Shown one piece after another: positions 26,026 to 35,800 of a stretch of 64,000 nucleotides of DNA. The stretch is from NCBI RefSeq assembly GCF_017115105.1, contig NZ_JABXKH010000031.1:43060-107059 (forward strand), read 5' to 3'. Origin of the DNA: Nostoc sp. NMS2 (GTDB lineage Bacteria > Cyanobacteriota > Cyanobacteriia > Cyanobacteriales > Nostocaceae). A program made the translations under genes and the position numbers. The notes under the pieces are model-generated. The model made no database searches. It saw only the letters and a list, made by a program, of their open reading frames with translations, and was not told the origin of the DNA. Position 1 is the first letter of the stretch. Every line of letters starts with the position of its first letter.

Positions 26026-26727
26026 ATGTGTGGAAGATTTACTCTAAACCAGTCAGCAGAAGCTTTAGCTCAAGTTTTCCATGTCGAGCCAGTTCTGGAT
26101 TTAGCAGCCGATTTTAACATTGCACCTACCCAAATGGTCGCAACAGTGTTACAAAACCCCGAAAGCCAAAAGCGCGAATTTAAACAGTTGCATTGGGGAT
26201 TAATTCCCTCATGGGCAAAAGATGCGGGAATGGGGGCAAAGCTGATTAATGCTAGGGCAGAAACTGTTGCCGAAAAACCGTCTTTTCGTTCGGCTTTTAA
26301 GCATCGTCGCTGTTTAGTGTTAGCTGATGGCTTTTATGAGTGGCAACGTCAACAAGGTAAAAAGCAGCCCTTTTATTTTCGCCTTGAAGATGGAAAACCC
26401 TTCGGCTTTGCAGGTTTATGGGAGAAATGGCGATCGCCTGCTAACGAAGAAATAATCTCTTGTACAATTTTGACAACGGCAGCAAACGAATTACTTCAAC
26501 CTATCCACGACCGGATGCCAGTGATTCTAGAGCCAAAAGATTACGATTTATGGCTAGATTCTCAAGTCCAAACGCCCCAGACCCTACAGCAGCTATTTCG
26601 TCCCTATCCAGCGCCAGCAATGATTGCGTATCCAGTTAGCACCTTGGTAAACAACTCTCGGCATAATAGCCCAGAGTGCATCATCCCACTCAGTGAGGAG
26701 AATGCCCCCGCAAATCAGTTAAATTAA
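26026..26727 (+). CDS. SOS response-associated peptidase family protein (SRAP, YedK/HMCES-like)
   Basis: The 233-residue protein starts MCGRFTLN, so that Cys2 becomes the N-terminal nucleophile which forms a thiazolidine cross-link with abasic sites in single-stranded DNA. Other SRAP residues are present: NIAPTQ, LHWGLIPSWAKD, NARAETVAEKPSFRSAF, the Glu in ADGFYEWQ and the His in PIHDRMPVIL. The role is to shield abasic sites at replication forks. ATG 26026 is fixed by the need for Cys2; a GTG-type extension of six residues would block catalysis. Confidence 0.92.
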   Translation: MCGRFTLNQSAEALAQVFHVEPVLDLAADFNIAPTQMVATVLQNPESQKREFKQLHWGLIPSWAKDAGMGAKLINARAETVAEKPSFRSAFKHRRCLVLADGFYEWQRQQGKKQPFYFRLEDGKPFGFAGLWEKWRSPANEEIISCTILTTAANELLQPIHDRMPVILEPKDYDLWLDSQVQTPQTLQQLFRPYPAPAMIAYPVSTLVNNSRHNSPECIIPLSEENAPANQLN

Positions 26728-26734
26728 CTATTGA

Positions 26735-26935
26735 GCGTGCTAAGGGATGAGGGAGATGAGGGGGATGTGGTTCGACTTCGCTCACCAACCGGGGGATGAG
26801 GGAGAGGCAGAGGGGCAGGGGGAAGGGTGCAGAGGAGAAAGATGTAATTTTGTATTCTCTCCCTTGCCCCCTGCTCCCCTGCTCCCCTGCTTCTTCTCCA
26901 TGCCCAATGCCCCATGCCCCATGCCCCATATCTAG
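26735..26935 (+). repeat. Purine-rich and CCCCATG-type tandem repeats
   Basis: The spacer before ycf3 consists of GGGATGAGGGAGATGAGG, a TTCGACTTCGCTCACCAACC unit, GGGGCAGGGGGAAGG, its pyrimidine counterpart, and CCAATGCCCCATGCCCCATG at the end. Purine and pyrimidine halves are inverted relative to each other, so the transcript could fold into a long weak hairpin. Confidence 0.65.
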
Positions 26936-26953
26936 TAATATCCAGAGACAAAT

Positions 26954-27475
26954 ATGCCAAGAACACAAAAAAACGATAATTTTGTTGACAAATCCTTTAC
27001 AGTGATGGCAGATATCATCTTGAAGATCCTGCCAACCAACAAAAAAGCTAAAGAAGCGTTTGTTTATTATCGAGATGGCATGTCAGCCCAAGCAGAAGGG
27101 GAATATGCTGAAGCATTGGAATACTATGAAGAAGCTCTAACACTAGAGGAAGATACCAACGATCGCGGTTATATTCTCTACAATATGGGGCTAATCTATG
27201 CCAGCAACGGCGACCACAACAAAGCTTTAGAACTATATCACCAGGCAATTGAGTTAAATCCACGTATGCCCCAAGCTTTGAACAACATCGCCGTGATTTA
27301 TCACTACCAAGGCGAAAAGGAAAAAGAAAGTGGAGATAACGAGGCTGGCGAAGCACTGTTTGACCAAGCCGCAGATTATTGGATTCGAGCTATTCGCATG
27401 GCTCCCAATAACTACATTGAAGCCCAAAACTGGCTGAAAACTACCGGGCGATCGCAAATTGACGTATTCTTTTAG
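26954..27475 (+). CDS. ycf3: Photosystem I assembly protein Ycf3 (TPR)
   Basis: A 173-residue TPR protein that chaperones PSI assembly on the stromal face of the thylakoid. Start [20 protein letters not shown] is the family's typical N-terminus. Three TPR units are visible: [42 protein letters not shown] and [20 protein letters not shown], then [28 protein letters not shown]. Length is standard. It precedes gatC by 83 bp with a hairpin in between. Confidence 0.95.
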   Translation: MPRTQKNDNFVDKSFTVMADIILKILPTNKKAKEAFVYYRDGMSAQAEGEYAEALEYYEEALTLEEDTNDRGYILYNMGLIYASNGDHNKALELYHQAIELNPRMPQALNNIAVIYHYQGEKEKESGDNEAGEALFDQAADYWIRAIRMAPNNYIEAQNWLKTTGRSQIDVFF

Positions 27476-27481
27476 TCATTA

Positions 27482-27518
27482 GTCATTAGTTCTTTGTCAC
27501 TTGCTAAGAACTAATGAC
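27482..27518 (+). terminator. 13-bp hairpin between ycf3 and gatC
   Basis: GTCATTAGTTCTT (27482-27494) pairs perfectly with AAGAACTAATGAC (27506-27518) across 11 bases. No T-run follows; AATGACAAATGACAAATGAC tandem units do instead. It may mark the end of the ycf3 mRNA or be a processing site. Confidence 0.5.
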
Positions 27519-27558
27519 CAATGACAAATGACAAATGACCAATGACAAATAACAATTT

Positions 27559-27852
27559 ATGATTGACCAAGAACAAGTTCATAAAGTAGCTAATCTTGCT
27601 CGTTTAGAATTGACTCCAGAAGAAGAGGAACAATTTACTACCCAGTTGGGAAATATTCTGGATTATATTCAACAGTTGGATGAACTGGATGTCAGTAATG
27701 TGCCCCCAACAACACGGGCAATTGATGTCAGCAATATCACACGAAAGGACGAATTGCAACCCTATCCTAACCGTGAAAGTATTCTTAACAGTGCGCCTGA
27801 ACAGGAACGCGAATTTTTCAAAGTTCCAAAAATTCTTAACAGTAATGAGTAA
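27559..27852 (+). CDS. gatC: Aspartyl/glutamyl-tRNA amidotransferase subunit C
   Basis: The 97-residue subunit C of the GatCAB amidotransferase, which converts Glu-tRNA(Gln) to Gln-tRNA(Gln) in cyanobacteria. The protein shows VHKVANLARLELTPEEEEQF, LGNILDYIQQLDELD, VPPTTRAIDVSN and the C-terminal REFFKVPKIL. Length is normal. gatA and gatB are not adjacent, as usual for cyanobacteria. Confidence 0.93.
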   Translation: MIDQEQVHKVANLARLELTPEEEEQFTTQLGNILDYIQQLDELDVSNVPPTTRAIDVSNITRKDELQPYPNRESILNSAPEQEREFFKVPKILNSNE

Positions 27853-27940
27853 TTAACAAGACTGTTGAGCAGAGAAAATAATTGCAAAAAAGTTCTAGAT
27901 TAGTTATTTCGTATCTGGGTAATCAAGAGACAGTTAAATA

Positions 27941-27985
27941 ATTCGTAATTCGTAATTCGTAATTCGTAATTCGTAATTCGTAATT
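27941..27985 (+). repeat. Tandem heptamer repeat, six ATTCGTA units
   Basis: Six perfect copies of ATTCGTA followed by ATT. The same heptamer appears in shorter runs at 24358-24372 and 24400-24414. Confidence 0.9.
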
Positions 27986-28208
27986 AAGTTTTGCATTAGC
28001 GTTCGCGCAGCGTCTGGGGATTTTAACCCCACCGCAAAACTTGTCACTTGTTAGAAGCGAGGGACTTAGACCCCTCAAAAATGTTCAAGAAGTCGGAATG
28101 GGCTACGCCCTGCTACGCTAACGGAAGTATAGTTTTGTCATGAGTATTTAGATTGTGAAGACCACCAAATTTTCTTGTTTTGTGGGGGTGCAAAAACGCC
28201 GATTATTC

Positions 28209-28255
28209 ATCCGCTTTTTCGGTCAGAATACCTTTCCTGTATTCTGTTAGCGGAT
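28209..28255 (+). ncRNA. Candidate structured RNA: nested hairpin
   Basis: ATCCGC (28209-28214) pairs with GCGGAT (28250-28255), enclosing CAGAATAC (28224-28231) pairing with GTATTCTG (28239-28246). The inner stem is perfect with a seven-base loop. It lies in a 1.1-kb spacer with no gene. I cannot assign it to a known family or be sure of the transcribed strand. Confidence 0.4.
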
Positions 28256-28555
28256 AGCTAGGGTTTAGGCCGTCTTGACTCCTGAATTCTGTTCAATAAA
28301 TTAATACCTTCAAGTATAGGAATATTAACTTCCCCTAAATGATACTTTTTTGTAATAGATTCGATATAAATTTCAAGTAGTTAGCTATGCCTGCAATGTT
28401 GTTCGTTAACCCAAACTCTAGGCTGCATTAAGTATTTATACTCAATAAAATTGGTAAACATTTAAGGTATTTTTGTAAAATAAATATATAGTACATTTTG
28501 AAGTGCGGTATCTGGGTTATAACAGAAGCCGATATTAGGATACACTGGCTTTTGA

Positions 28556-28722
28556 ATACATCGGAAGTTCAGCAGCGACTTTGTTTTTTACTGCTGGTGA
28601 CTTATTGCCAGTATCCTATCACCTTTTGATGTATGAAACTTACTTCAAGCTACTGTAAGTCTCCCTCAAGAAGGTTTCTTAGCATCCAAAACGACTCTCA
28701 CTGTTTTAAGGCTATAGCCTTA
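28556..28722 (+). ncRNA. Candidate structured RNA region with several helices
   Basis: ATACATC (28556-28562) pairs with GATGTAT (28628-28634) and encloses two stems, CAGCAG/CTGCTG (28570-28575/28591-28596) and GTGA/TCAC (28597-28600/28619-28622); a competing TACTG/CAGTA pairing (28589-28593/28609-28613) is also possible. CTTAC/GTAAG follows at about 28639-28658, and a 16-bp palindrome TAAGGCTATAGCCTTA at 28707-28722. The region lies upstream of the gene at 28953 on the same strand and could be its leader. Confidence 0.4.
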
Positions 28723-28952
28723 GAATATTTACAAGCTTTGCTTACGAATTAGCTGTCTCTAGAAAAAGTCCCGCTTTTGCTGTCTAAGCTGACATTACAC
28801 CTGTTTATATGCGGATTTATGTAGCTTAATAACAAATTAGCGGATTCATTAATATTAAGCCTGTTTTACTATTTAGTTCCTTATCCTGATTTATTAGACA
28901 GCTAGAGTGTTCATTTCACTTTGTTCAATAGCTTTTAGCCCTTATCGCTCCC

Positions 28953-29465
28953 ATGCTGACTCATCACCGCAAGCCCGTGTGCTTATCACTCATTTCCACT
29001 GACCTACCAATCTGGTCTGTTGTCGAAACTGCTGCGACATTGTATCAAAAAGATACTGATAGATTTCATTTGCTGCTAACTGCACCGCCCTTAATAAGCT
29101 GCGAAGTCGAGAGTGTCGTAAGTCCAGAGGACACGCTTCCCCAAAGTAAGAGCAAAGCTTACGCCGCTAACAGTCCTAGAATTTTGTGGCTGGAGATTTC
29201 CCCTTATCGGGTCATCATGACTATGCAAGGTAACGCTCAAGTGAGTTACCGTCACTTTTGGGAACAGGGCGTTTATGGTATTAGTCGCTATTGGTTGCCA
29301 ACTGAGTCGTTGCAACCTAACGATCCTATTCGTTTACGAAATTTTACTAGTAGCCTAACTCTCAACGGACATCCTTTACCAGAGCTTATGCGTCTGGAAT
29401 ATGAATTGTGGGCAGAAAAAGTCCAGTTAGGATGCTACATACTTAATTTGGAAATTAAACACTGA
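28953..29465 (+). CDS. Conserved-looking hypothetical protein
   Basis: A 170-residue soluble protein that I do not recognise. The first 75 residues hold LPIWSVVETAATLYQ and FHLLLTAPPLISCE; the second half is denser in likely core strands: PRILWLEISPYRVIMTMQGN, YRHFWEQGVYGISRYWLP and LRNFTSSLTLNGHPLPELMRLEYELW. There is no signal peptide. The long hairpin-rich leader upstream is the most distinctive feature of its context. Confidence 0.55.
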   Translation: MLTHHRKPVCLSLISTDLPIWSVVETAATLYQKDTDRFHLLLTAPPLISCEVESVVSPEDTLPQSKSKAYAANSPRILWLEISPYRVIMTMQGNAQVSYRHFWEQGVYGISRYWLPTESLQPNDPIRLRNFTSSLTLNGHPLPELMRLEYELWAEKVQLGCYILNLEIKH

Positions 29466-29631
29466 TATTTAAGGGGATTGGGTACAGATTATTCTCTATC
29501 ACCTGTCACCTCTCCCCTAACATCAATAGTTGTAGCAATCCTAATCTTAGAACAGTGGTATGGTTGCGTTGCGAAAAAGATTGGCTGCAACCAGAAAATC
29601 GCTAAAGGCATCATCATTTGTGGTGATGATA

Positions 29632-30417
29632 TTAAGCCTGTATTAACACATCTTTAGATACTTGAGGACTAATATCCTTTGTGAGCTTTGTTACTATTTC
29701 CATAGCAGCAATTTGTGACTTTAACCAATTAGTAAACAAGTCTCCGATGATTTTTAGCCGTCGTTGTTCGTCTAATTGAGGTTTAATGATTTCCTCAACT
29801 GCAATTATATGCACTCCTTTGGGAGTAGTTATTGGCTTGAGAATTTGTGGGGGATTAGCAGCAAATATAGCTGCTGCAATCTCCGGTCTAAAATCAGTGC
29901 GGAGACGTATTCCTTGATATCCTCCAGCCCGACGGATTTCGATATTTTGAATATATTGGCGGGCGATTTGTTGAAAACCAATTTCCCCTTCTTGTAGCGC
30001 ATAAAATAGTTCTAGAGCTAAATCTTCATCATCTAATACAACTTCATAAGTGACTGCTGCAATGTAATCGAGCTGGTGTGCATAAAAAAATTGTTCAGCT
30101 TTGTCTGCAAATAAATGATTTGCTAATTTGGCAGAGAGAAGGTTGGTTTCGGCTATTGCTTCAAAGTCGTCTAAAGAAAGATGATATTTTTCTAACCATG
30201 TCCAGGTATCTTCTGCTTTGACCAGTTGGTTGGCTAAACGCAGGCTATCTGCTGCGCGTTGCAGTTCTTCTAAACCAATTTGAATACCTGCTTTTTTCGC
30301 TTCCTGTTCAATAATTTTTCGGGTTGCGATCGCCTCCACTATGTTAGGGATTTGGCAAGCAAGCTTTATTTGGTCAAGAATATCATCAGGAGAAACAGTC
30401 AATTCATTTGACATCAT
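29632..30417 (-). CDS. PpiC-type peptidyl-prolyl isomerase of the export operon
   Basis: A 261-residue parvulin-like protein. A SurA/trigger-factor-like helical N-terminus (residues 1-120, with ARKIIEQEAKKAGI-like helices and LANHLFADKAEQFF) precedes a rotamase segment: FYALQEGEIGFQQIARQYI, RAGGYQGIRLRTDF, AAAIFAANPPQILKPITTPKGVHIIAVEEI. No signal peptide is visible, so it would act in the cytoplasm, perhaps on the exporter's cargo. It lies downstream of hlyD in the same direction with a 647-bp spacer that holds a terminator-like hairpin, so it may have its own promoter. Confidence 0.75.
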   Translation of the reverse strand: MMSNELTVSPDDILDQIKLACQIPNIVEAIATRKIIEQEAKKAGIQIGLEELQRAADSLRLANQLVKAEDTWTWLEKYHLSLDDFEAIAETNLLSAKLANHLFADKAEQFFYAHQLDYIAAVTYEVVLDDEDLALELFYALQEGEIGFQQIARQYIQNIEIRRAGGYQGIRLRTDFRPEIAAAIFAANPPQILKPITTPKGVHIIAVEEIIKPQLDEQRRLKIIGDLFTNWLKSQIAAMEIVTKLTKDISPQVSKDVLIQA

Positions 30418-30733
30418 CTAATTCCTCCAATGGTTAACCTAAATTAATAGGATACTATCAGGATTAATCGGACAATATTAATTATATCTATACTATCTTT
30501 TTAGATTTAATTATTTATTGCCTCTGTCTAATAGTAGCCTTAATATTTTATTTTGTGTCATTGTAAAAAGCTTTTTATAAAAACAATATTTTTTATTATT
30601 TTTTCAATCATATAGAATAGAAAATTTGTATATAACGGTTCTCGCTTGAGTAGGTACTGAACCCCACCCCCAACCCCCTCCCCGCAAGCAAGGAGGGGAC
30701 TATCCCTCTTTTATTACTCCGAATAAAATATTC

Positions 30734-30813
30734 GTAGGTTGGGTTGAACTTTAGTGAAACCCAACAAAACCAGGGATTGTTGGTGTTGGGTTTCGTTCCT
30801 CAACCCAACCTAC
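30734..30813. repeat. Palindromic dispersed repeat (GTAGGTTGGGTT family)
   Basis: GTAGGTTGGGTTGA (30734-30747) and TCAACCCAACCTAC (30800-30813) are perfect inverted arms, with an inner perfect pair GAAACCCAACA/TGTTGGGTTTC (30756-30766/30784-30794). It is a MITE- or REP-like unit; a degenerate copy lies at about 57797-57830. Nearby, CCCCTCCCCGCAAGCAAGGAGGGG (split across 30670-30700) is another dispersed hairpin. The remainder of 30418-31064 has no gene. Confidence 0.75.
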
Positions 30814-30999
30814 ACCTAAATTCATCAAAGTCTTTAAAAATAAGAGTGGATGATTTTTATCCGACGAGAGTCATAAAAGAGCGCTATGATGTACCTTGTA
30901 TGATTAGGAAATGCTATATCTATAAATAAACAATTAAAATCCAATATTTATCTGAATAAAAGTTAGTAATGCTTTATATAAATTAAATCACGAGGCTTA

Positions 31000-31028
31000 G
31001 ATCCCGAATTCTTAGAGAATTCGGGATC
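31000..31028 (-). terminator. Perfect 13-bp hairpin after hlyD
   Basis: GATCCCGAATTCT pairs perfectly with AGAATTCGGGATC around TAG. It lies just downstream of the hlyD stop on the minus strand and probably ends the exporter transcript, although a T-run is seen only weakly. Confidence 0.6.
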
Positions 31029-31064
31029 TCTTGCTTTGGAAAGTTGCTGTAAGTTGACGAATTG

Positions 31065-32612
31065 CTAGAGCTCCAAACCACCTTGTTGTAACTTCTTAAA
31101 CGGATCTAAAATAAAATCTACGATCCGGCGTTGGCGGATAACTACCTCTGCGCTTGCAGTTTGACCTGGTGTTAGAGGGATATGTCTGTTGGCAGTTTGG
31201 ATATAGGGCTGAAGTAGGGAGATTTCCAACTCATACGTTTCGATGTTACCTTGATTAGTCGTTTGAACTTTCGAGTTAGGCGAAATCCAGCTAACGCGCC
31301 CTTGCACTACCCCATAATCTTGGAAGGGATAAGCATCAAATTTGATTTTAACTGGCATTCCTACCTTTAAAAAACCGCTTTGTTGGCTAGGCATTTGTGC
31401 TTTAAGAATCAAAGGAGTATTGTTAGGCGCAATTTGGGCAATCATCTGTCCTGGTTCTACTACAGATCCTGGTTTGTGGATAGGTAACTCGAAAACTGTG
31501 CCATCAATAGGCGATCGCACTATTCGTTGTTGCATCTGTAGCTGTAAGGATGCGATCTGGCTTCCGGTTTGAGCAATTTCTGATTGCAGGCTAGTAATTT
31601 GTCCTTGTAAATCTTTAAGCTGTTCCTGATTTTTCAGCACTGCTAGTCTACCTGCTTGCACCACACTGCGATAGCTGCTTTGCTGTTCTTGCAGACTAAG
31701 TTTTGCCTGCTGAATATCTGAAAGAGCTTGACTCATCAACGACTTATAGCGGTTAAGTTCTTCTTTTAAGCGTAACTGGGCTTGTGTGATATTAGATTTT
31801 GCTTGTTCCTGTAAGCGTTGACTTTCTTCGGCAATCTTTTCTAATTCCACAACTTTGATTTGGGGAATCGCACCTTGTCGCAAAAGCTGGCGATAACGCG
31901 CAACTTCTGTGACATCTCGGCTGAAACGACTCTTCGCTAACTTTTGAGCAATTTGGGTAGAACTGATATTCTGGCTAGCCTGTTGCACTAAAGCCAGTTT
32001 TTCTAGTCTTTGTGAGTTATAGGTACTCTGTTTAGCATCAAGATTTTGCTGTGCCTGACTAACTTGAGCAAGTTTTTCTAATTCTTGGGATTTATTTTGT
32101 TGCTCTTGGATGTTAATCGTCAAGATAATTTGGTTTTTCAGGAGATCCAGTTGCGATCGCCGATTCAATAAACCTTCCAGTTTTGTCTGCACTTGCTGCA
32201 AATCCGTTCGCAGCACATCAGACTCTAATTGAACTAAAATTTGTCCTGCCTTTACAGTTGCGCCTTCTTTGACATTGACGGCGGTAATGCTACCAGTAAC
32301 TGGACTATCTAATTTTTGGGTTGCTCCTTCAGGTTCCATCCGCCCTCTAGCACTCCCTGTTTCATCAACTTTAGAAAGCATTGCCCAAGGTAAGATGATT
32401 CCAGCAAAGCCTACCAGTAAATACAACATGGAGCGCGTCCAGAGTTTTGGTAAGGCATCTAGTAGTTCCTCGGTGCCATAAAACCAATCGTTTGCTTCAG
32501 ATGTTTTCTGTGTCTGAGGATGAAAGATGGCATTTGTGTCTTCAACCAGGTGAAATTCAGTCGGTTTTGGGATGGCGAAGGCGGATGATGAATTATTAGA
32601 TGGGTTTGGCAT
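31065..32612 (-). CDS. HlyD-family membrane fusion (adaptor) protein
   Basis: A 515-residue periplasmic adaptor of type I secretion systems. One membrane helix lies at about 58-78 (MLYLLVGFAGIILPWAML). It is followed by a lipoyl half-motif (GSITAVNVKEGATVKAGQILVQLES), a long coiled-coil hairpin from about 140 to 360 rich in Gln/Leu/Lys, the second lipoyl half (IVRSPIDGTVFELPIHKPGSVVEPGQM) and a beta-barrel region ending PGQTASAEVVIRQRRIVDFILDPF. It pairs with the C39-type ABC exporter upstream to carry cargo across the envelope. Confidence 0.9.
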   Translation of the reverse strand: MPNPSNNSSSAFAIPKPTEFHLVEDTNAIFHPQTQKTSEANDWFYGTEELLDALPKLWTRSMLYLLVGFAGIILPWAMLSKVDETGSARGRMEPEGATQKLDSPVTGSITAVNVKEGATVKAGQILVQLESDVLRTDLQQVQTKLEGLLNRRSQLDLLKNQIILTINIQEQQNKSQELEKLAQVSQAQQNLDAKQSTYNSQRLEKLALVQQASQNISSTQIAQKLAKSRFSRDVTEVARYRQLLRQGAIPQIKVVELEKIAEESQRLQEQAKSNITQAQLRLKEELNRYKSLMSQALSDIQQAKLSLQEQQSSYRSVVQAGRLAVLKNQEQLKDLQGQITSLQSEIAQTGSQIASLQLQMQQRIVRSPIDGTVFELPIHKPGSVVEPGQMIAQIAPNNTPLILKAQMPSQQSGFLKVGMPVKIKFDAYPFQDYGVVQGRVSWISPNSKVQTTNQGNIETYELEISLLQPYIQTANRHIPLTPGQTASAEVVIRQRRIVDFILDPFKKLQQGGLEL

Positions 32613-32670
32613 AGTTAATTATGAATTGGGGATTGGGCAGGGGGCAGGGGGCAGGGGGAAATGACCCTAG

Positions 32671-32782
32671 CTGAGAACCGATGAAGCAGAGCGGAACATG
32701 GGTCTGAGTCCTCCACTTCAACAAGCGTGGTTCTCGTACCCTGTGGGAAGCTGGCGCAATAAGGGGGTCGAATCCCCGCCTG
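32671..32782 (+). ncRNA. Candidate structured RNA between exporter genes, possibly HEARO/omega-RNA-like
   Basis: Multiple consistent helices are readable: GAGAACC/GGTTCTC (32673-32679/32729-32735) enclosing TGAAG/CTTCA (32682-32686/32716-32720); GGGT near 32700 can pair with ACCC near 32739 outside that helix, giving a pseudoknot; and GGC...GCC encloses GGGG-GTCGAAT-CCCC at 32753-32780. The terminal hairpin mimics a tRNA T-arm but there is no tRNA body. The layout reminds me of HEARO RNAs linked to IscB, but no iscB gene is present and I cannot confirm the family. Confidence 0.4.
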
Positions 32783-32819
32783 AACTATCCCCCTTGCTCC
32801 CTGCTCCCTTGCCTCTTTT

Positions 32820-35800
32820 TCAACCTGTTTGCGCTAGTTGTTGCTGATTGAGATAAAAATAATGTCCTTTTTTGGCGATTAATTGATCGTGAGTGCCGCT
32901 TTCGACCAAAATGCCCCGATCTAAAACCAAAATTAAGTCAGCATTACGCACTGTAGAGAGACGATGAGCAATAATTAAACTTGTGCGTCCTTGAAGAATT
33001 TTTGTCAGGTTGTGCTGAATAATCCGCTCAGATTCAGCATCTAAGTGACTGGTTGCTTCATCGAATATCAAGAAGCAGGGGTTTCCTAACAAAGCACGAG
33101 CGATCGCTAGGCGTTGGCGTTGTCCACCGGATAACATACCCCCACCTTCACCAATTTGGGTTTCGTAGCCCATTGGCATTAGCTTAATAAACTCATCTGC
33201 TCCTGCTAGCCGCGCCGCTTCAATAATTTCTTCTTGCGAAACTTCTGGATGAGCAATGCTGATATTCTCCTGAATCGTACCGCCAAACAAAAAGGTATCT
33301 TGGTCTACAACGCCAATTTGGGAACGGAGCGATCGCAGAGAAATATTAGTCACATCTTGACCATCAATCAAAATTTTGCCATCCGTCGGCAGATATAGCC
33401 CTAAAATCAATTTGGAAAGGGTAGTTTTTCCAGAACCACTACGCCCTACAACGGCTATAGTTTGCTCAGGTTTGATTTCAAAACTGAGATTTTCTAACAC
33501 GTTAATATCACTTTCTGGATGATAGCGAAAAGTCACATTTTCAAATAAAATATGACCGCGTAAACTACTTAAAGTCTGACGGGGTTGAAATTGTAAATCT
33601 TCTTCTGGCTCTGCTTCTAAAACATCATTAATTCGCTCAGTGGAAATGATCACCTCTTGCAACTGATTCCACAAGACAACGAGCCGTTGGAAAGGTCGAA
33701 TGACGTTGCCTAACAACATATTGAAGGCAATTAATTGTCCAATAGTCAGTTGGTTTTGAATTACCTGCCATGCACCAAACCAAAGTAATCCTGTAGTTAC
33801 TAGTGATTCGATACTAGAACTGAAAATTTGCAGTTGGTTACTAATTACCTGGCCGCTAAAGGTCTTTTTAATGACATTATTCAGCAGTTCTTCCCAATGC
33901 CATCGGACTGTTTGCTCAATTGCCATTGAGCGAACTGAGCGAATACCCGTGAGAGATTGAATCAAATAACTGTTTTCTTTAGCTGAAGCATTAAAAACTT
34001 CGCGGCTGATGCGACGCAAAAAAGGTGTAGCTATCAACGCCAATAATACAAAAGGCGGGACGATCGCTAAACTGAACAATGCCATTTGCCAGCTATACCA
34101 AAACATCAATGCCACATAGACAAATACTGTCATCAAATCCAAACCAATAGACAGTGCTTCTCCAGTTAGAAAGCGCTGAATTTTTTGATTTTCTTGGACG
34201 CGAGAGACAATATCGCCAACGTACCGCGACTCAAAAAAAGCTAGGGGCAAGCGAAAGGTATGCTTAATAAAACCTACCAGCAATGTTAGTGACAGACGAT
34301 TCGCTGTGTGATCTAGTAGATATTGCCGCAGTCCATTCAAAGCAACGCGGAAAAAACCAAAAATTAGTAATCCTAAACCAACGGCGTTTAAAGTTAGGGT
34401 ACTACCCTGGACAATTACTCGGTCTAACAGTAGCTGGGTAAATAGAGGTGTAACTAGTCCAAACACCTGAATCAACATCGAAGCGATAAACACTTCTAGT
34501 AGTACTTGCGAGTGAGGTTTGACTAAATCAAAAAACTGCCAAAATTGTGTAGTCGCTTCTTGGGTTTCTCTGAGTAAGTCTGTGGGTTGTAATAACAGGG
34601 CATAACCAGTCCAACTGGCTTTAAATTCGCTAGCAGTAAGGGTGCGTTGACCGATCGCAGGATCGCCAATAATCACCCGTTTTTTATTGACTTCATAGAC
34701 GACAACATAGTGCTTACCTTCCCAGTGAGCGATCGCAGGTAGGGGTTGTTGGGCTAATTTATCGAAGCTAGCTTTCACCGGACGGGTAGCAAAGCCGATA
34801 CTTTCTGCGGCGGCTGTCAAACCCCGCATTGATGCCCCACTGCGACTGACGTTAGTTAAATCTCGGATGCGGTTGACATTAAAACGTTTACCCCAATAGC
34901 GACTAATCATCACCAGGCAAGATGCCCCACAGTCAGAGGCGCTTTGTTGTTCAAAAAAGGGATACCGTTTAGTCAAGCGTCCCAGCCAATGTCCAGCCTT
35001 TACTTTTGGGCTAGGAAAGTACGGCCGTTGTCTCTTTTGCTTTTGTTTTGGCTCAATGCTGGGGATTGGGGATTGGGAAGAGTCTTTCCTAAAATCCCCA
35101 CTCTCCAGGAGAGTTTGAGGCTCTTGGGAATCTATCAATTCTGCTAATTGCGGCCAGTGTTGTAGGGCTGTTTGCCAATCAGTATTACTCAAACTGTAAG
35201 CGATCGCTGATTGCGCTACCTGCAAACTTCCCTGTTTGGGATTCACGTAGATGTTTCCAGGTGTCAATCTTCGCCCGTGAGAATCTAGCAGTTCGCCCCG
35301 ATGCAGCAACCAAAGCTTGATATCTTTAGTGAGATTGGCACTTAAAGAACCACTTTCTAGATTGTGCCGCTCAAATAGAGATAGCGCTTTAAACGTCTCC
35401 TCAACAGAGCCATTACGCCCAATTAAGGAGTTGTAACAACATAACAGCAGCAAATCCCAGACCTCTGCGCGTCTTAAAATGCGATCGCGGACACTAAGCG
35501 ATGTCCGAATTACCTCTTGTAAAGTCTCTGCATTGATATAGCAAAGCTTTAAGTTTGCCGAAGCTCTAGCCACATAAGGACTGAATTCCTTTTCTGGAAA
35601 TAAAGTCAACTCGCCAAATGACGCTCCAGAAAAGAGGGTAGTAATTAAATTATTAGAGCTATCCAGCAGTCTGACTTTACCACTCAAGACAATATAAACT
35701 CCTGTGTCAGTTGTAGTTGCTTGCCAAAACTGCTTTGCTATCTGTGGTTCGACAATTTTCAGCCCTCCAAGACACGTATCAAGTTCTTCCTTTGACAGCG

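Noticed and set aside
30744..30929. 61-codon frame that could be a cargo peptide of the exporter
   Set aside because: It is read through the GTAGGTTGGGTT palindromic repeat and has no double-glycine leader.
32764..32781. tRNA-like T-arm GGGGTCGAATCCCC
   Set aside because: No anticodon arm, D arm or acceptor stem with CCA-proximal pairing could be placed around it, so it is not a tRNA gene.
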